From: Hirsutella rhossiliensis
Taxonomy: Eukaryota; Ascomycota; Sordariomycetes; Hypocreales; Ophiocordycipitaceae
Length of the DNA: 64,000 nt
Reading direction: 5' to 3'
Assembly (NCBI RefSeq): GCF_020360975.1
Contig: NW_025408668.1
Span: forward strand, 3,100,001-3,164,000
This document shows, in pieces, positions 31,101-42,681 of the stretch. The notes beneath the pieces are model-generated. The model did no database searches, was not told the origin of the DNA, and saw only the letters and a program-made list of their open reading frames with translations. Positions within the stretch are counted from its first letter, which is position 1; every line of letters begins with the position of its first letter. Made by a program: the position numbers and the translations under genes.

Positions 31101-32568
31101 AGGCCATGCATCGAAAGAACAGCAACGCCGAGTAGGCTGATGCGGCATCACCGGCCGTTGGCCTCGGCCACAAGACAAGGCTGTGCGATCAAGAGCGAAG
31201 TGTCGACACAAGCGAAGAAAAAAGTCGCTTCGTCCAGGGCGATGAGCAGTGCAAAGAGCCAAGATCGACGGCACAGATCGCCAAAGAAGATCTCCAAGAT
31301 GGCAGGACAAAACGCCGACTCCCCCACCCACGAGCGGTCAGGGGCACATTTTGTGTGGCTTGCTGCGGATCAGGCATCGTGACGGGATGACAGAGAGCGC
31401 GTGGCTTTCTCTTGCTGCTGCTCGAGGTGGCTGCGCATCTCAAGGTGGACGACGGATGCTTGTGCCGAGGACTGGAGGTTGGAGCTGAGCATCACGTGAC
31501 TGGGCTCTACGGAGGTTGGCCGGGCCCGTTACGAAGGGCGAAGCCCGAAGAGGCCGCGTCGACGGGATATGCCGCGGCTGCGACCAAGCCTGTCATTATC
31601 ATGCCTAACCTGCTGAAACAAATCAGGCTTTTTCAATAACCGACGAGAATTATAGGACGGCGACTCGGCCAAGGTTTGGTCAAGTTGGGCCCATGTACGG
31701 ACACCTATTCTCCACCGTCTGACCCTTGCCGGGTGTTAACCTGCAGGAGCCATGGCCATCATCTGTCAAAGCTTCTTTTCTTCCATTGGGCCAAGCAAAC
31801 ATGGCAGTCAGCCTCATCATCTGCATCAAATGTCTCACTTGGTCCCGCGCAATGGCCAACGGCTGGATCCTGATAATTCAAGCACGGATGGTACGATTGT
31901 CAGCTTCCAAAAGAAATGTGGCAAGGGATGGGAGCGCCTAGACATGGGAGGAATCTAAAAGCCAAGGCTAATGACGGGTTATTGGCAATGGTTGGCCCCT
32001 ACTGTAAAGTTCGACAAGAGCAAAGAAAAAAGAGGTGGCTTACGCATGCTCGCCCGGTTCAATGGTACAAAGAAGCAAAATTACGGATGCGAGACGTGAG
32101 TCAGATCGCAGGTGAAACTAACCTAGATCAAGGCGAGACAGGGTTTTCTGCATCGCTTTCGCGGGCGTAGACTAGCTTGTTGGTCGACGAAACAAAAGGA
32201 TGGGCCACGTCTGTGCCTTGAGGAACGAAAAGGCTCTTCTGGACGCGAAAAAAACCCCAAAAACCCCCAAACCTACTTTACCCTCGAAACCCTTGGCTTC
32301 TGATTGGAGAACCCATCTTGGCTGCTGATTGGAGAGCTTTTAATCCCGGCTTCCTTTGGTCGCTTAATGATTACTTACCCTTTCGTCCTAGCCCTTTTGT
32401 TTCGCCTTCCGGCGCAGTTCGCCCTCCGGTCCTGCCAGCGACCTAACCTCGCGACTAGGACTCAGCTCCTCGTGAAACCGGTTTTTGGCCTTTTCCGACC
32501 AAACCCCTCTCCGCACCCCTGACACGAGCATGGTGCCGTCCAGCGCCCTGCGCCCGGCATCGCGATAG
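28141..32568. other. 4.4-kb gene-poor region
   Basis: Many short frames on both strands, none longer than about 150 codons that looks like protein apart from low-quality overlaps near 29990-30770. No tRNA-like fold or known repeat was recognised. It borders the Helitron relic and may contain its 3' end and older debris. Confidence 0.45.
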
Positions 32569-34440
32569 CTACACGTCCAGGCCCGTGCCTTTAGAGTCCA
32601 GGGAATCAACGTCTAGCCATCCCGAGGCCTCGCGGACAGTCTTGTCGCTCAGCTGGCCCAGCCTCGCTTCTGCGTCTGTCATCTCGTCTGGCACCTTGTT
32701 GCCCACCAGGTCCCTCTCCCGCAATTTCGAGACCAGCATAATGCCGTCCAGCGTCGGGCAGCGAGACAGCTGCACGTACAGGCTGTACGGGTCGCACTGC
32801 GAGGACACGGCGCGTCCGTCGATGTTTGACGTCCGCGTTCCCCGCAGCTCCAGAGCTACACGCTCGAGCGTCCTGCCCTGCACTTTATAGTCTGTGCACG
32901 CGAAGGCTGCCGTACAGGGCAGGCCCTTTCGGCTGACGTCGTTCTGCTGCCACGGCCTCTTTCGCTGGCACTGTATTTTGACCGTCATGGGCGTCAACAG
33001 GACCGTGCCTGGCGGCATCCCGACGAAGTGAACGTCGTTCGTCGTCTCCGACTCCAGCATTATCCGCCGGCGGCCCGAAATGGACCGTCGTGTCTGCCGT
33101 GATACGATGCCCGGGTACGACTTGTCGAGGACGACCTCCAGCGCCGTGTAGCCGGCGCCGTTCACCAGCTTTAGCCCCTGATGGGTGTTATGGTTCACGA
33201 CGACCGGCATCCCCGGCACGAACATGAAGACGGCCGGCACCGGGATCGCGCTGTCGTCGCCCTGGTTCAGCATCATGATGGCCTCTTCCTCCGTCGGCAG
33301 GGCCTCCTTCCACGTATGATCCGAGATGAAGATGCGCATCACTGACCGCTGCTGGGCCCGGAACGCCAAGCTGGCCTCCATGTTGAGGTTCCACCGGTTC
33401 CTGTTCAGCGGCGTCACCACGGTGATGCACGTCTCCCACGGGATCCGCCTGCCTTCCCGGTAGCATCTTGAGTTGAGGAGGTCCAGATCCGAGCGGTCCT
33501 GCACGCCCAGTCGAATCCGCCTTAGCAGCCTCTGCAATTCCGGATCTCCCGCGGCGCGCACCTGCTCGTCCAGCATGACCGTGGTCGTGAATCTCTTCCA
33601 CAACGCGTGCGCCTTGTCGTGCTGGTGCCGTGTCTCGGCCTTGAAGGAGCTGTCTACGTCCCACGAGACGGCGGTGCTGGGAGGAGGATCGAGCGTTCTT
33701 GGACGGGGCGGAATTGGTGGAAGTCTCCGCAGAAGAGGACGATCGGAATACCTCCAAAATCCTGGTGCGACCCGCGCAGCCGGCAGAGCTGCTCGTTCAC
33801 CGCGTGTAGCGTCCGCGCCCCGAGCATGCTCACCTCGTCGATGACGAGCACGTCCTTCTCCTGCCAGTCCATCCGGGATTGCCCGTCGACGAACCGCTCC
33901 GCCTGTTTCGGCAGTCGCACCCCGTCGAGATCCTTGGCCGCGTTTGCGGCTGCCGCGAGATCTTTCGAGAACCCGCAGGCGGAGTGGATCGTAATGCCGT
34001 TGATCCGCGCTGCTGCCGTCCCCGACGTCGCCGTTATCATCAGACGATTCGATTGATCCTTGACGCGAAGAGCTCGACGAGCGCCTCGATGACTCGTGAC
34101 TTGCCCGTTCCGCCCTCTCCACCGACGAACTGGCACAGCTGGCGTACGTTGCTTTTCTCCCGCGCCGTATCAGGTCAAGCTGGCGGCATATAATTAGGAA
34201 GGCGATCGCCTGCTTCTTGTTTAGCGTGAGCCGCGCTGCCAGGGCCTTGCCCGCCTCGAGGAAGGAGGTTGAGGCACCGAACCGGATCTCCATTCCCGCG
34301 CTGGCCCCCGCTACTCCTTCCTCGAGCTCCGCTGCCGTCATCTGGACGTCGTCATCCCCGAAACCCGTGAGCACGCCCCGCACCGCCGCGCGGCGACCAG
34401 TCACCGGTGCCGTGGACAGGCTTTGTATGCCCCGTATCAT
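32569..34440 (-). pseudogene. Helitron Pif1-family helicase domain, frameshifted
   Basis: The C-terminal helicase of the Helitron. The N-terminal lead FLEAGKALAARLTLNKKQAI and the C-terminal half share one frame. The Walker A motif (GGEGGTGKSRVIEA, about 34087-34128) sits in a second frame. The DEAD-like motif DVLVIDEVSMLGA (about 33818-33856) and GDFHQFRP sit in a third. The late motifs TDYKVQGRTLERV and the SRCPTLDGIML end are intact in the first frame. Three small indels (about 34150, 34070 and 33680) therefore explain the damage. Individual motifs are well kept, which points to fairly recent decay. Confidence 0.85.
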
Positions 34441-34477
34441 CTTCTCCTCTCCCTGGATGCGCGGATTTGCTGCGACT

Positions 34478-36198
34478 TTATGGCCCTAACCTCACTTTGC
34501 GGCGGTATGGTGGCTCCGGAGAATGCCCGCCCGGGATGTTGATTCGTCTTGGGCCCCGTTCGGGTAGTATTGTGGCCTGGACCTCGGAAGAAGAGGACAG
34601 CGCCGATTGCTGAAATCGGCTGAGCTCCTGCATCATCGCCGTGAGCTCCGGCGAGCCGGCCGTGATTTGGTTCGGCCCGATCGAGCTTCTGACAACGTCG
34701 ATTAGGCGATTCGTGCTTCCCGCACTGTCGGCCTGGTATCCCGATCCGGGCTCGACACCCACCTCCCCGGTGCCGTCCTCGTCCGGACGTACTGCCGTGG
34801 GGTCGCCGTCACCGGACGAGGCCGCCCACTGCCGTGCGTCCCGCTTTGCATCTTCGGCCGACCGTCGCAGCAACTGCACGTTATCGACGAAACATGATAT
34901 CCTCGGGGCCAGGGCTGCTCGTTGCCGCCCCCATATGCAGTTGATGTCGCCCCTTTCTTCGTCTAAGAAAGACTCCACGGCACGAACAGCGCAAGATGCT
35001 GCACAGCCGCTCTTCGCCATGGAAATTAGCCTTCGACCCGGCGCCTCCGGCCCGTCGACGACAAACGCACCTTCGGTAGCACGACCTTCGTCGTCTTCGT
35101 CGAAATCCTTGCTCAAATACCCGTCGAGGCAGACCGTGGCCTGCTTGCCCGGTCGCCTGAGCACCTGCGCCCAACGGCCTCCCGGAGCCCAGCCGCTCTC
35201 GAACGGGACCTCCCCCCAGCCGGCGGGCCCCTCGTCCCTTTCGTTGCGCTTCAGCCTGACCAGCGAAACGTAGTCGTAGAGACACAGCCCTCGAAGGACG
35301 TCTCCCCGATGACGGTATGCCTCGACACGGCAAATCCTCTGGCCTGCTTCTTCGACGAGTATTGACTCGTCCACAGAGCCATCTGCAACGGCTGCGCCGC
35401 TTTCTCGTCGAAGGTGCGGCCATTGTCGGAAGACTTGCCAGTAGAGCAACGATACGTTCAGGAACGCCCAAGCACTGCCATTCGTCAGTTCAGTCGCGCA
35501 TCCCAGGAGGTCCGCGACGACCTCGACCTGCGATAACGGCCTCTCCGTAAACACGCGATTCGCCACCTTCATCAGGAACTGCCGTGTCTTATTCTGCCTG
35601 CCATCGTCACCGGCACCACTGTCTCCACGAACCTCCGCGCCGTCGGCCATTCCGTCACCTGCCCTGGGAGGCAAGAGATCCGCGGCGGCGGCGACGCGCT
35701 TCCATACAGGGTCCTCCACCTTGGTCGCATAGTTTGTGACGTAAAGATGAGGGCCATCGTCTTACGCTGTGTGACGATGAAAGATATGTCATGGTTGTGG
35801 CGAAGCCCACGGCAATGGCCTTGTTCCACCGATTCACCATGCTGTGCGACCTCCGAATCCGCAGCACGCCGTCTCCCGTGAAGGCCGTCTCGTCGACCAG
35901 TCCCCACGGCGCCTTGAAACGACATAAATCGCCCTTGCGCCCCCCTTTGCCCAGCGAGTACTTGACGCAGGTCGGGCTGTGGGTATGGATCTGCGTCGCG
36001 CCGGCACAGAAGTTCGCTTCCTCGTCGAACGAGGCTGAAAATTGCCGTTCGTCGCCCAGAAATTGCGATATATCTGACGTCACCGATCGCTCGGCCTGCA
36101 TTGCGCAGAAGCCTTCCTGGTCCAGATCCTGTCTTGTTCGTCAGCTTTCTCGGCTTTGACAGACGGAGGACGCAGGTCAACACGCCGGCCCCGCTCAT
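34478..36198 (-). pseudogene. Helitron transposase middle region, frameshifted
   Basis: Contains the conserved fungal Helitron block after the Rep domain: CRFKAPWGLVDETAFTGDG, LRIRRSHSMVNRWNKAIAVG and, in a shifted frame, RHNHDISFIVTQRKTMAL (35750-35960). A long open piece at 35719-34478 follows, beginning EDPVWKRVAAAADLL. Frame changes occur near 35800 and 35720. Function in rolling-circle transposons is unknown beyond linking Rep and helicase. Confidence 0.78.
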
Positions 36199-37040
36199 AC
36201 CTCGGAAAAGACACTGTCGACGTATCTGACGATGCGTTCTCGGTATGCCGCTTGATCCTCGCCGTCGATATCGGCAAGCATCGAGCTTAGATGCACGTTG
36301 CCCTGCAGCCAGAGCAGTCCGTGAACATGGAGCGCTCCACGCTCGTTGGTCTCGACGGCACCGTAATAGTGGCTGATGCGCCCGAACACCGACTCCTCGC
36401 CCACTCTCACGTAATGTTCGAAGAACAACGTCATTTCTCGGTGGAAGAATTCGGCCGAGCTTAACGGGTCCGAGATGGCCAGCCGCGCACGTTTGAACGC
36501 CTTGTCGAGGCCTTGCAGGAATGCCTCGGCCGCTGCGGGATCACGTGTGCGGTATGCCGCCAGTCTCAGCTTCACCGGGTTCGTGATGTCGTTCGGGTTG
36601 AGCGTGAACCAGATTGCAGGCACGCCACGACATAAGATGAGTGACTGGATCTTGCGCCGCATGCTCAGACGGAGCTCCCTCGACATGGGCTGCCGATAGC
36701 CGTACAGCGAAAGGCATCTTAGAAGCTCCTTGACGCCATCGTCGGTAGTCTTGCCCGACGTCTCCAGCTCCGCCCTGGCGGCCGCTAACCTATCCGCTGT
36801 CAGCGACCGTACGATGCGCTCCACCTCGGCGAAGTTCTTCCGCGTCGCGCTGAGCATGCTGACCCGACGATTCTTCGACCGCACATCCATATTGAAAACG
36901 AGAAACGAGAAGATGGTATGCGTCGCGAATCGGCCACCATGGCGCCGCAGCACAATGCCGGCCCAGGTCCGAAGGCTTATGTTCCGAGACGACAGAAGAT
37001 CTCGCGCCGCCGTCTCTTCTCCAGCAGCCGTACCCGCCAA
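36195..37040 (-). pseudogene. Helitron-like N-terminal / Rep (HUH) domain
   Basis: An open stretch of about 280 residues containing WFTLNPNDITNPVKLR, a signature of the Helitron-like domain. The Rep HUH metal-binding pair is in GALHVHGLLWLQGN (about 36300-36340): His-Val-His. Family knowledge: the HUH histidines hold the metal used with a tyrosine pair to nick single-stranded DNA. The tyrosine candidates AYRERIVRYVDSV follow near 36200. The upstream join to GPEGRSI (near 37050) is a frameshift, not an intron. Confidence 0.85.
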
Positions 37041-37049
37041 TTGACCGGC

Positions 37050-38285
37050 CCTCGGGTCCTAAGATGACTTCCTCCGCGAGCCGTGGTCCTCCAAATCCGA
37101 ACGGCAGTAGGGTGGGAAAGGTCTTGGCGAAGAACGAGGCGTCGAGCGAGTCGGCGAATTCGTCTCCGCGACAAACGTGGATGTATGGCTCGCGGACATC
37201 CGTGCCTTCTTGACCCGCCTCCGCCGACCTTATCCATGCCCTCGGCCCCTTGCGGTCGTTCTCGGCCCCATCGCCACCCACGGCATTGCACGCAAAGCGG
37301 AGCTTCTCTGCGTCCGACACTTCCGGCGGTCCGTCCAATGCAAACATGCCGGAAGAGGTGATCTCGTTGATCGTTTTGGCTCTGTCATCGGGCTCAGCAT
37401 CGTCAGTCCCGTCCGCTCCACTCCTCGGATTCTCGACTCCCCTGTCCAATACGTCTTGTCCTTGGAGGAGCTGGGCGAGGACTCCTTCGATCTCCGCCGG
37501 ACTATCGTCGTCCATGGCCCGCTCTGCGGGCGGCACGACCTGCGCCGTTCGCGTCTTCTCCCACGCAGACGGCTCGTTCCGCTCCATGCGGTCGTAGACC
37601 ACCCGCGGCACACCGTGTGATGGTGTTCCCCAGCTATCCATTTCCGCCCTATCAATCTCAATATCGGCGTAATGGGGGTTATTCTTCTTCAACCAGATAA
37701 GCGCTCTCGACGACTTGACGCCTCACCGACAAGAGACCCGATAAGTCGCACGGTGCTGGCTTCTCCGCGCCCTGCCACGAGACGTGGATCTCGTCCATTG
37801 TTTGCCAGAGCGGGTGCGGAGCACCCTTCTCGCCAGCTCCTGCACGTTGTTTGAAACACCGTGATGTGGCCCTTGACATGTCTCGGATACCTCACTGCCT
37901 GCGTCTGCCCGCCCGGAATGTTATACCTCGTCACAAAGCCGTAACACGAGTTCAACGAGATGAGCTTCTCTTCGACCGGCGTCAGCCCCTTCAGCTCGTC
38001 GGGGAACATGTGCTCGCATCCGAGGCGACTGTGAAGGTGGACCGCCGACGACAGGCTCCCGCGCCCCAAGCATCGGGCACACTCCACACAAACCGAGACG
38101 GGCTCACCCCGGAAAGCAGCTTCGGCACGCAAATGGTGAGCGCTCACCCCGAGGAACGGGACTTGATAGCCACTGATCCCACGGAATCTCCTCAACTCCT
38201 TCCTTGTACGCTTGCGGTAACACAGCCTGCAGGTCATTATCGGCAAGGTGCTCACATCGTGGAACGCCCGATAAAACTTTCGCAC
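37050..38285 (-). pseudogene. Helitron N-terminal segment, frameshifted
   Basis: Two frames: 38285-about 37830 (LPIMTCRLCYRKRTRKELRR ... VECARCLGRGSL ... GLTPVEEKLISLNSCYGFVTRY) and 37692-about 37050 (EPYIHVCRGDEFADSLDASF, FAKTFPTLLPFGFGG). Cys pairs suggest a zinc-binding unit. These blocks are typical for the N-terminal half of large fungal Helitron proteins. A frame change and probable small loss lie around 37700-37830. Confidence 0.75.
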
Positions 38286-38564
38286 CGTCGATACCTTCCT
38301 CTCATGCGGTATTGGTGTGCACCAGGTTTGCTCCTTAGACAGCCTTTCCTTCGCGACGAATTCCCTTCGAGGTAAAGCAAGACACTGGCCAAATCCTCTG
38401 CCTGCAGCTCACTCCTCCTCTGCCTCGGATGGCTTCCTCGAGTACGTTTCGTCGGGGTCTGGTCTCGGTCACGCTGGCGGTTCCTCTTTCTGTTCTACGG
38501 CCTGCGAGGATCTTTCCGCTGCCTCGTCTCGCCACGGCCGATCTTGTTCTCCCGCCGCCGCCTG

Positions 38565-39000
38565 GCGTGATGGCCGTGGTGGCAACCATCCGGATGACTG
38601 CGTATCTCCTGCCCTGCCTTGCATCTCTGGGTTGGGTTGGCTGAACGAGGGCCCTGACGACTCCAGACGACATCGTGACAGCGGTTGCCGGCCAATCCTG
38701 TCCCGCCTGGCATCCGGATGACTGTATATCTCCCGCTCTATCTTCTATTGCTCTAGGTTGGATTGGCCGAATGAGGCGCTCCTGACGGCTGTAGACGAAA
38801 TCCCGACACTGTTTGCCGGCCGACCCTGTCCTTTCTGGCGTGATGGCGGCGGTGGCCACCGTCCGGATGACTGCGTATCTCCTGCGCCATCATCCATCTC
38901 TTGAGGTCGGATTGGCCGAACCAGAAGCTCCTGACGACTCTAGGCGAGTTCCCGACAGGGCTTGCCGGCCGATCCTGTCCTCCTGGGCGGCTTGGGTGTC
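38565..39000. repeat. Imperfect tandem repeat, three copies, unit 124-149 bp
   Basis: The anchor CCGGATGACTG starts at 38590, 38714 and 38863. Each copy continues with a variable part, then a GGTTGG...TGGC(T/C)GAA block, a CTCCTGACG-like block, TTGCCGGCC and CCTGTC. The 25-bp spacing difference equals a missing GTGATGGC...CACC piece in the second copy. It lies inside the Helitron relic between its N-terminal pieces. Confidence 0.8.
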
Positions 39001-39404
39001 CTCGGAGCCCATTGGCCCTGTCCGCGCACCACGGCTTCGCCTTCCAGACGTGCCCTCTGACGCCCTCCACGAGCCCTCCTTCGAGGAGGAACTATCGACG
39101 TTAGTCGTCCTTTCCGCGGCCAGCCGCCTCGCCGACTTCCCTTGGGCAACGCTCTTTTGAGTGCCTCTGCCTGCTCTCTTCGTGAGGCATCGTCGGCCGC
39201 CGCGGCCGGCTTGGCCTCAATAGGCCGGAACCTGGGTGCCGCGTTTCCTTGACTTTTGTGGCCCGACGCCCGCTTCGGCCCTTCGTCCATTGCGATCGGT
39301 CTCGCCGCCGCGATACTCCTCGTCGCAGCAGCGGCCGCTGCTGCTGTCCCCGTTTCGCACTCTCCTGCCACCGATCTTACCTCGCGGCTACGATTCTCCC
39401 CCAT
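38940..39404 (-). pseudogene. Candidate Helitron transposase N-terminus
   Basis: Open frame from an ATG at 39404, 154 codons, Ala/Arg/Lys-rich (TAAAAAAATRS, ASRREQAEALKRALPKGSRR), running into the tandem repeat. Same strand as the transposase and directly upstream, so probably its original start, but composition alone supports it. Confidence 0.45.
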
Positions 39405-40000
39405 GCTGGTGCTGTCTTATCGGCAAGGCTCCGCAAACGAACGATAGATTAGGAAGCCTTCGCCCGGGATATACCCCGAGATTGTCTCGCTTCCTGGCAA
39501 TGGCGTTCCGCCGCGTTGGCATTCTTCTTGCTAACGGTTATATCCTTCCTTGTTAATATCCCTTTCTGCATTAGACCTCTCCTCTCTCGGACCTGCCGGG
39601 CTTCCTTTGTACCTATCGACAGGCCTATCTGCCGACAGCCCTAGTTTTCGCCATCCTATGCCGGTAGCCCTGCCGGACACTTTAATCCGCGTCGCCCTTG
39701 CTGCCCGATCAGTACCCAGCTCCGCAACACCACGACGCATCTCTTTGACGTCTGCTTACTTACAGCGGCAAGGCTCCTCGCTCTTCCCGGCGAATCCATA
39801 CCACTATTGATCTACTATAAGTGCGTCTACGCTCGACTTCTTCCCTACTCCTTTCTTGACGCTGAGAACCCGTCCTTTAGTGCGTGCAAGTGGCCTATCG
39901 ACCTGCGCAGATGCACTATGTCTTCCTCTCTACTTCGTACCGATATGCCCGCACCGCACCTTCGAAAGCCGCTCGATAGCCAAAGGGCGCTGGCGGTGAG
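39405..40000. other. Region 5' of the Helitron reading frame
   Basis: Roughly 600 bp upstream of the transposase frame; no gene seen. The Helitron 5' terminus may lie here or further to the right. Confidence 0.35.
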
Positions 40001-41343
40001 ATGTCTATGATGTCTTTTGTCCAGCCGGACTGTCCTGCTAGATTTTCCCACCAGGACGACCACCGCATCAGGGTCTTAACGCCGAGGCCATGGCCCGCGT
40101 CTTCCTGCCTCCTCCCGCCTGGCTGCTCGCGACGGAATATGCGCCCCTCCGATCGGATGCCGATGATTCCCGACATCCGTCTTTTTAGCCTCAACCTCTC
40201 CATCTACGGCCAGCCTATTGATCCTCCGACTGGACCGAAGAGTGGTTTTTCATGCATGCCCGCGTCCACCCCTACGCGCTCGCATGGGAGGTTGAGCAAC
40301 GCGACGGCCTCGAGTCTGACACGGGCCGCACCTTTCTATACGATGCCCGCCCTTGTCGTCCGCGATCAGGGCTACCAGCCGTAAGCCGTGCCCTGACCCT
40401 TCGCGAGTGCCGACGAAACGGTATATGGCTAAGATGGGCTTGAAGTGTTCTCCTAGGCTCTTTGCCTCCATGGGCGACTTCCTGCATCCCGCCTATTGTT
40501 TCCTTTACCGGCCTTATCGTCGGCACCGGCCACTCCTCGCTGCGGCGGGACCTACTGCCCGGTCCAGGCGCCGCCCAACTTAACTGTTGCGGATTTGTCC
40601 GCCTTTCTACCTATGTCGCTCCTGGGATGCCTAATAAGGTCCCCTTCAGGGCTTCCACCCGTTCCAGGTCTTCGTTATCTTCCTGTTCGCGCTAACCCCT
40701 GGGCCATCTTGTGTAGGAAGATGGCCGAGAGGCAGGACTCTCAATTTCAGCCTAACGTCCCCTTTACCTGCACAGGCAAGGTCGCTGGCCTGCTCCGTCA
40801 TGATGTCATGCTCTACCCCCCGGGCTCGGACCGGGACAACGTCTTTATCGTCGTCCCGGATTCCTGGACTTTCTCGACAAGGCCGCCGCCGCCGTCACCA
40901 CGATGGCACCGCTTCTCTACGCCACAGAGGCAACAAGCTTCCTCCGCTTCCGCGGCCTTCCGGGACGTGCGCGCTGCCTCTTTGTCTTTGATCACCCCTG
41001 GCACCCTCCCGCTCAGTCCTCCACCCTTGGCTTCGGCTTCGCCTCGACCGGCCACTTTCCGCCGCCCGGGAAACGATGTTCCCTTGAGCCTGCCGATACG
41101 CCGACGAAGCGACCGTGTCTGCTGCATAAGGCCCCGGTGATCTCGTCTTCCCTAAGCCCGCCTCCTCTGCTACCCACTCGTTCTCTGTTTCGGCTGCCTC
41201 CGCCGCTCATGAGCCGGACAGCCCTAAGCCGGGTCCTGGCTTACGGACTCTTCCTCGATTCCATTGTCGCCCATGGCTTGGGCTCGCCGGCCCGTCCGCT
41301 TCGAAACCGCCACCTATCTAAGAAAGCTACGGAAATGGAATAG
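40001..41343 (+). pseudogene. Decayed plus-strand gene of unknown type next to the Helitron
   Basis: Protein-like segments lie in shifting plus-strand frames: PMIPDIRLFSLNLSIYGQPI (about 40155-40220), then EEWFFMHARVHPYALAWEVE (about 40233-40295). An ATG at 40721 opens MAERQDSQFQPNVPFTCTGK and continues to VFIVVPD. One frame over comes FLDFLDKAAAAVTTMAPLLY and SFLRFRGLPGRARCLFVFD (about 40860-41000), followed by a Pro-rich end stopping at 41343. The frame changes look like indels. It may be a second gene of the element or a separate element. No family recognised. Confidence 0.45.
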
Positions 41344-41654
41344 CGTACGCTGCTATAACTCCTTAAATGGGAAGTGTTTTCGTCCAGCCTGGCTGCCCCT
41401 TGGTCGTCGTTACCTTTCTGCCTCTGTACATCTGTCTGCCCCTTGTCTAGACGTTTTTTTCGTTCCTCAAGGCTCTTTGCGCAACCCTGTTGGGTTGCCT
41501 CTCCCGTTTGCCAGGATTGGTGGAGGAAAGCAGACATCCGATTGGACGCAGCCACGCCGCTTCGGAGAGAAGAGGGTGGACTATTGAAATGAAACGGATC
41601 AATGCGTACATGGGACGCCACCGGACGGGGGATCCACGCGAGGAGGAATAGGAG

Positions 41655-41685
41655 AAGAAGAAGAAGAAGAAGAAGAAGAGGAGGG
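41655..41685 (+). repeat. GAA/GAG microsatellite
   Basis: Nearly pure AGAAGAAGAAG run of about 30 bp. Confidence 0.8.
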
Positions 41686-42642
41686 GGAAAAGCAAAAGGG
41701 TGCAAGCGACCGTTTGTTGTCAAGAATTGGCAGCGACAGCCATATGGGATGGAGGGACGGAACGCGATGCCCGAGGGGCTTCTCTTTTTTCACTGGTGTA
41801 CAGACTAGTCGCGGTCGGCGTCATGCGGCACACACTAGAAGGACTTGCCGAGGCGATGCCAAGAAGTGATGATGTGCTCAGCCGGAGTCGGGCCGCCGTT
41901 GGGAGGCGCCAGGACGGATCTCGCTCTAGCCCAGTTGTTTCAGCTGTCGTGGCCCAACAAGGCAGAGTCTGTCATGAACAAGGTAAAGGAAACGAAAGGA
42001 AAGGAAGTTACGGATGGTTGAATGAGAGAAAGGCCAAGACGGGGTCCAATCAGAGAATGTCCTCTATTCCCCGATTCGGCACGCCACTGCACGTCTCGGC
42101 TGGCTGGCGACGAGGTAAGACGCGGCGGGCCGGCAGCCAGTCAAAATGATGATGATGTCCGGGGCTGAACTCTGAAAAGAGGGCGGGTTTCTTGGGAAAC
42201 TGTCAAAGTGTGGGAAGAAGAGCCGTCTTGCCGGCCGAGGACGACGGATGAGAGCGCGAGGCACAGACGGCAACCCCGGAGTCCGTGCGAGGCCTGGCAA
42301 AGGGCTCGAGCGACGATGGCCATGGGACGCGCGGGGTAGGCAACAAGGATGGCGTGCATCGGGCTGCAAGGTACGCGAGGGATGATCAACGGCGGCGACA
42401 TATGCAAGTCTGTGCAGCTGCCGTGAGGAGAGCCGACGGCCAACCGGTTGAACACTGACTGCCAGTCTAATAATAATTCGATGCTAGCTGACATGTTGGC
42501 ATGTAACCACTGCTCCCGTGCAGTAGTAAGTGTAGTAAGTAGTTGGCCAGCACCGCGTGCCACGATCCATGCCAACACGCACACACAGCCCCTTTTGTTC
42601 GTTCTTGCTCCGCGGAACGGCAATCACATTGCAATATTTCTT

Positions 42643-42681
42643 GTGTACTGTACTCAGTGTACTGTACTCAGTGTACTGTAT
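42643..42681 (+). repeat. 14-bp tandem repeat TGTACTGTACTCAG
   Basis: Two full copies and a partial third, containing the self-complementary core GTAC. Confidence 0.85.

Larger units (their letters stand above)
32569..39404 (-). mobile_element. Helitron (rolling-circle transposon) Rep-helicase relic
   Basis: The minus strand encodes, in order, the parts of a fungal Helitron transposase: an Ala/Lys-rich start (ATG at 39404), an N-terminal Cys-containing module (38285-37690), a linker (37692-37050), the Helitron-like Rep domain with an HxH motif (37040-36195), a middle region (36198-34478) and a Pif1-type helicase (34440-32569). Consecutive parts lie in different frames without good splice sites at the changes, so the copy is dead. 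The region is GC-rich, so the usual C-to-T repeat-induced mutation is not obvious. The transposon termini (5' TC, 3' CTRR with hairpin) could not be fixed; the given span is only the coding part. Confidence 0.85.

Noticed and set aside
32160..32420. Candidate Helitron 3' ends (CTAG near 32172 and 32386 on the plus strand)
   Set aside because: No convincing hairpin at the expected distance and no second copy to compare, so the terminus is left undefined.
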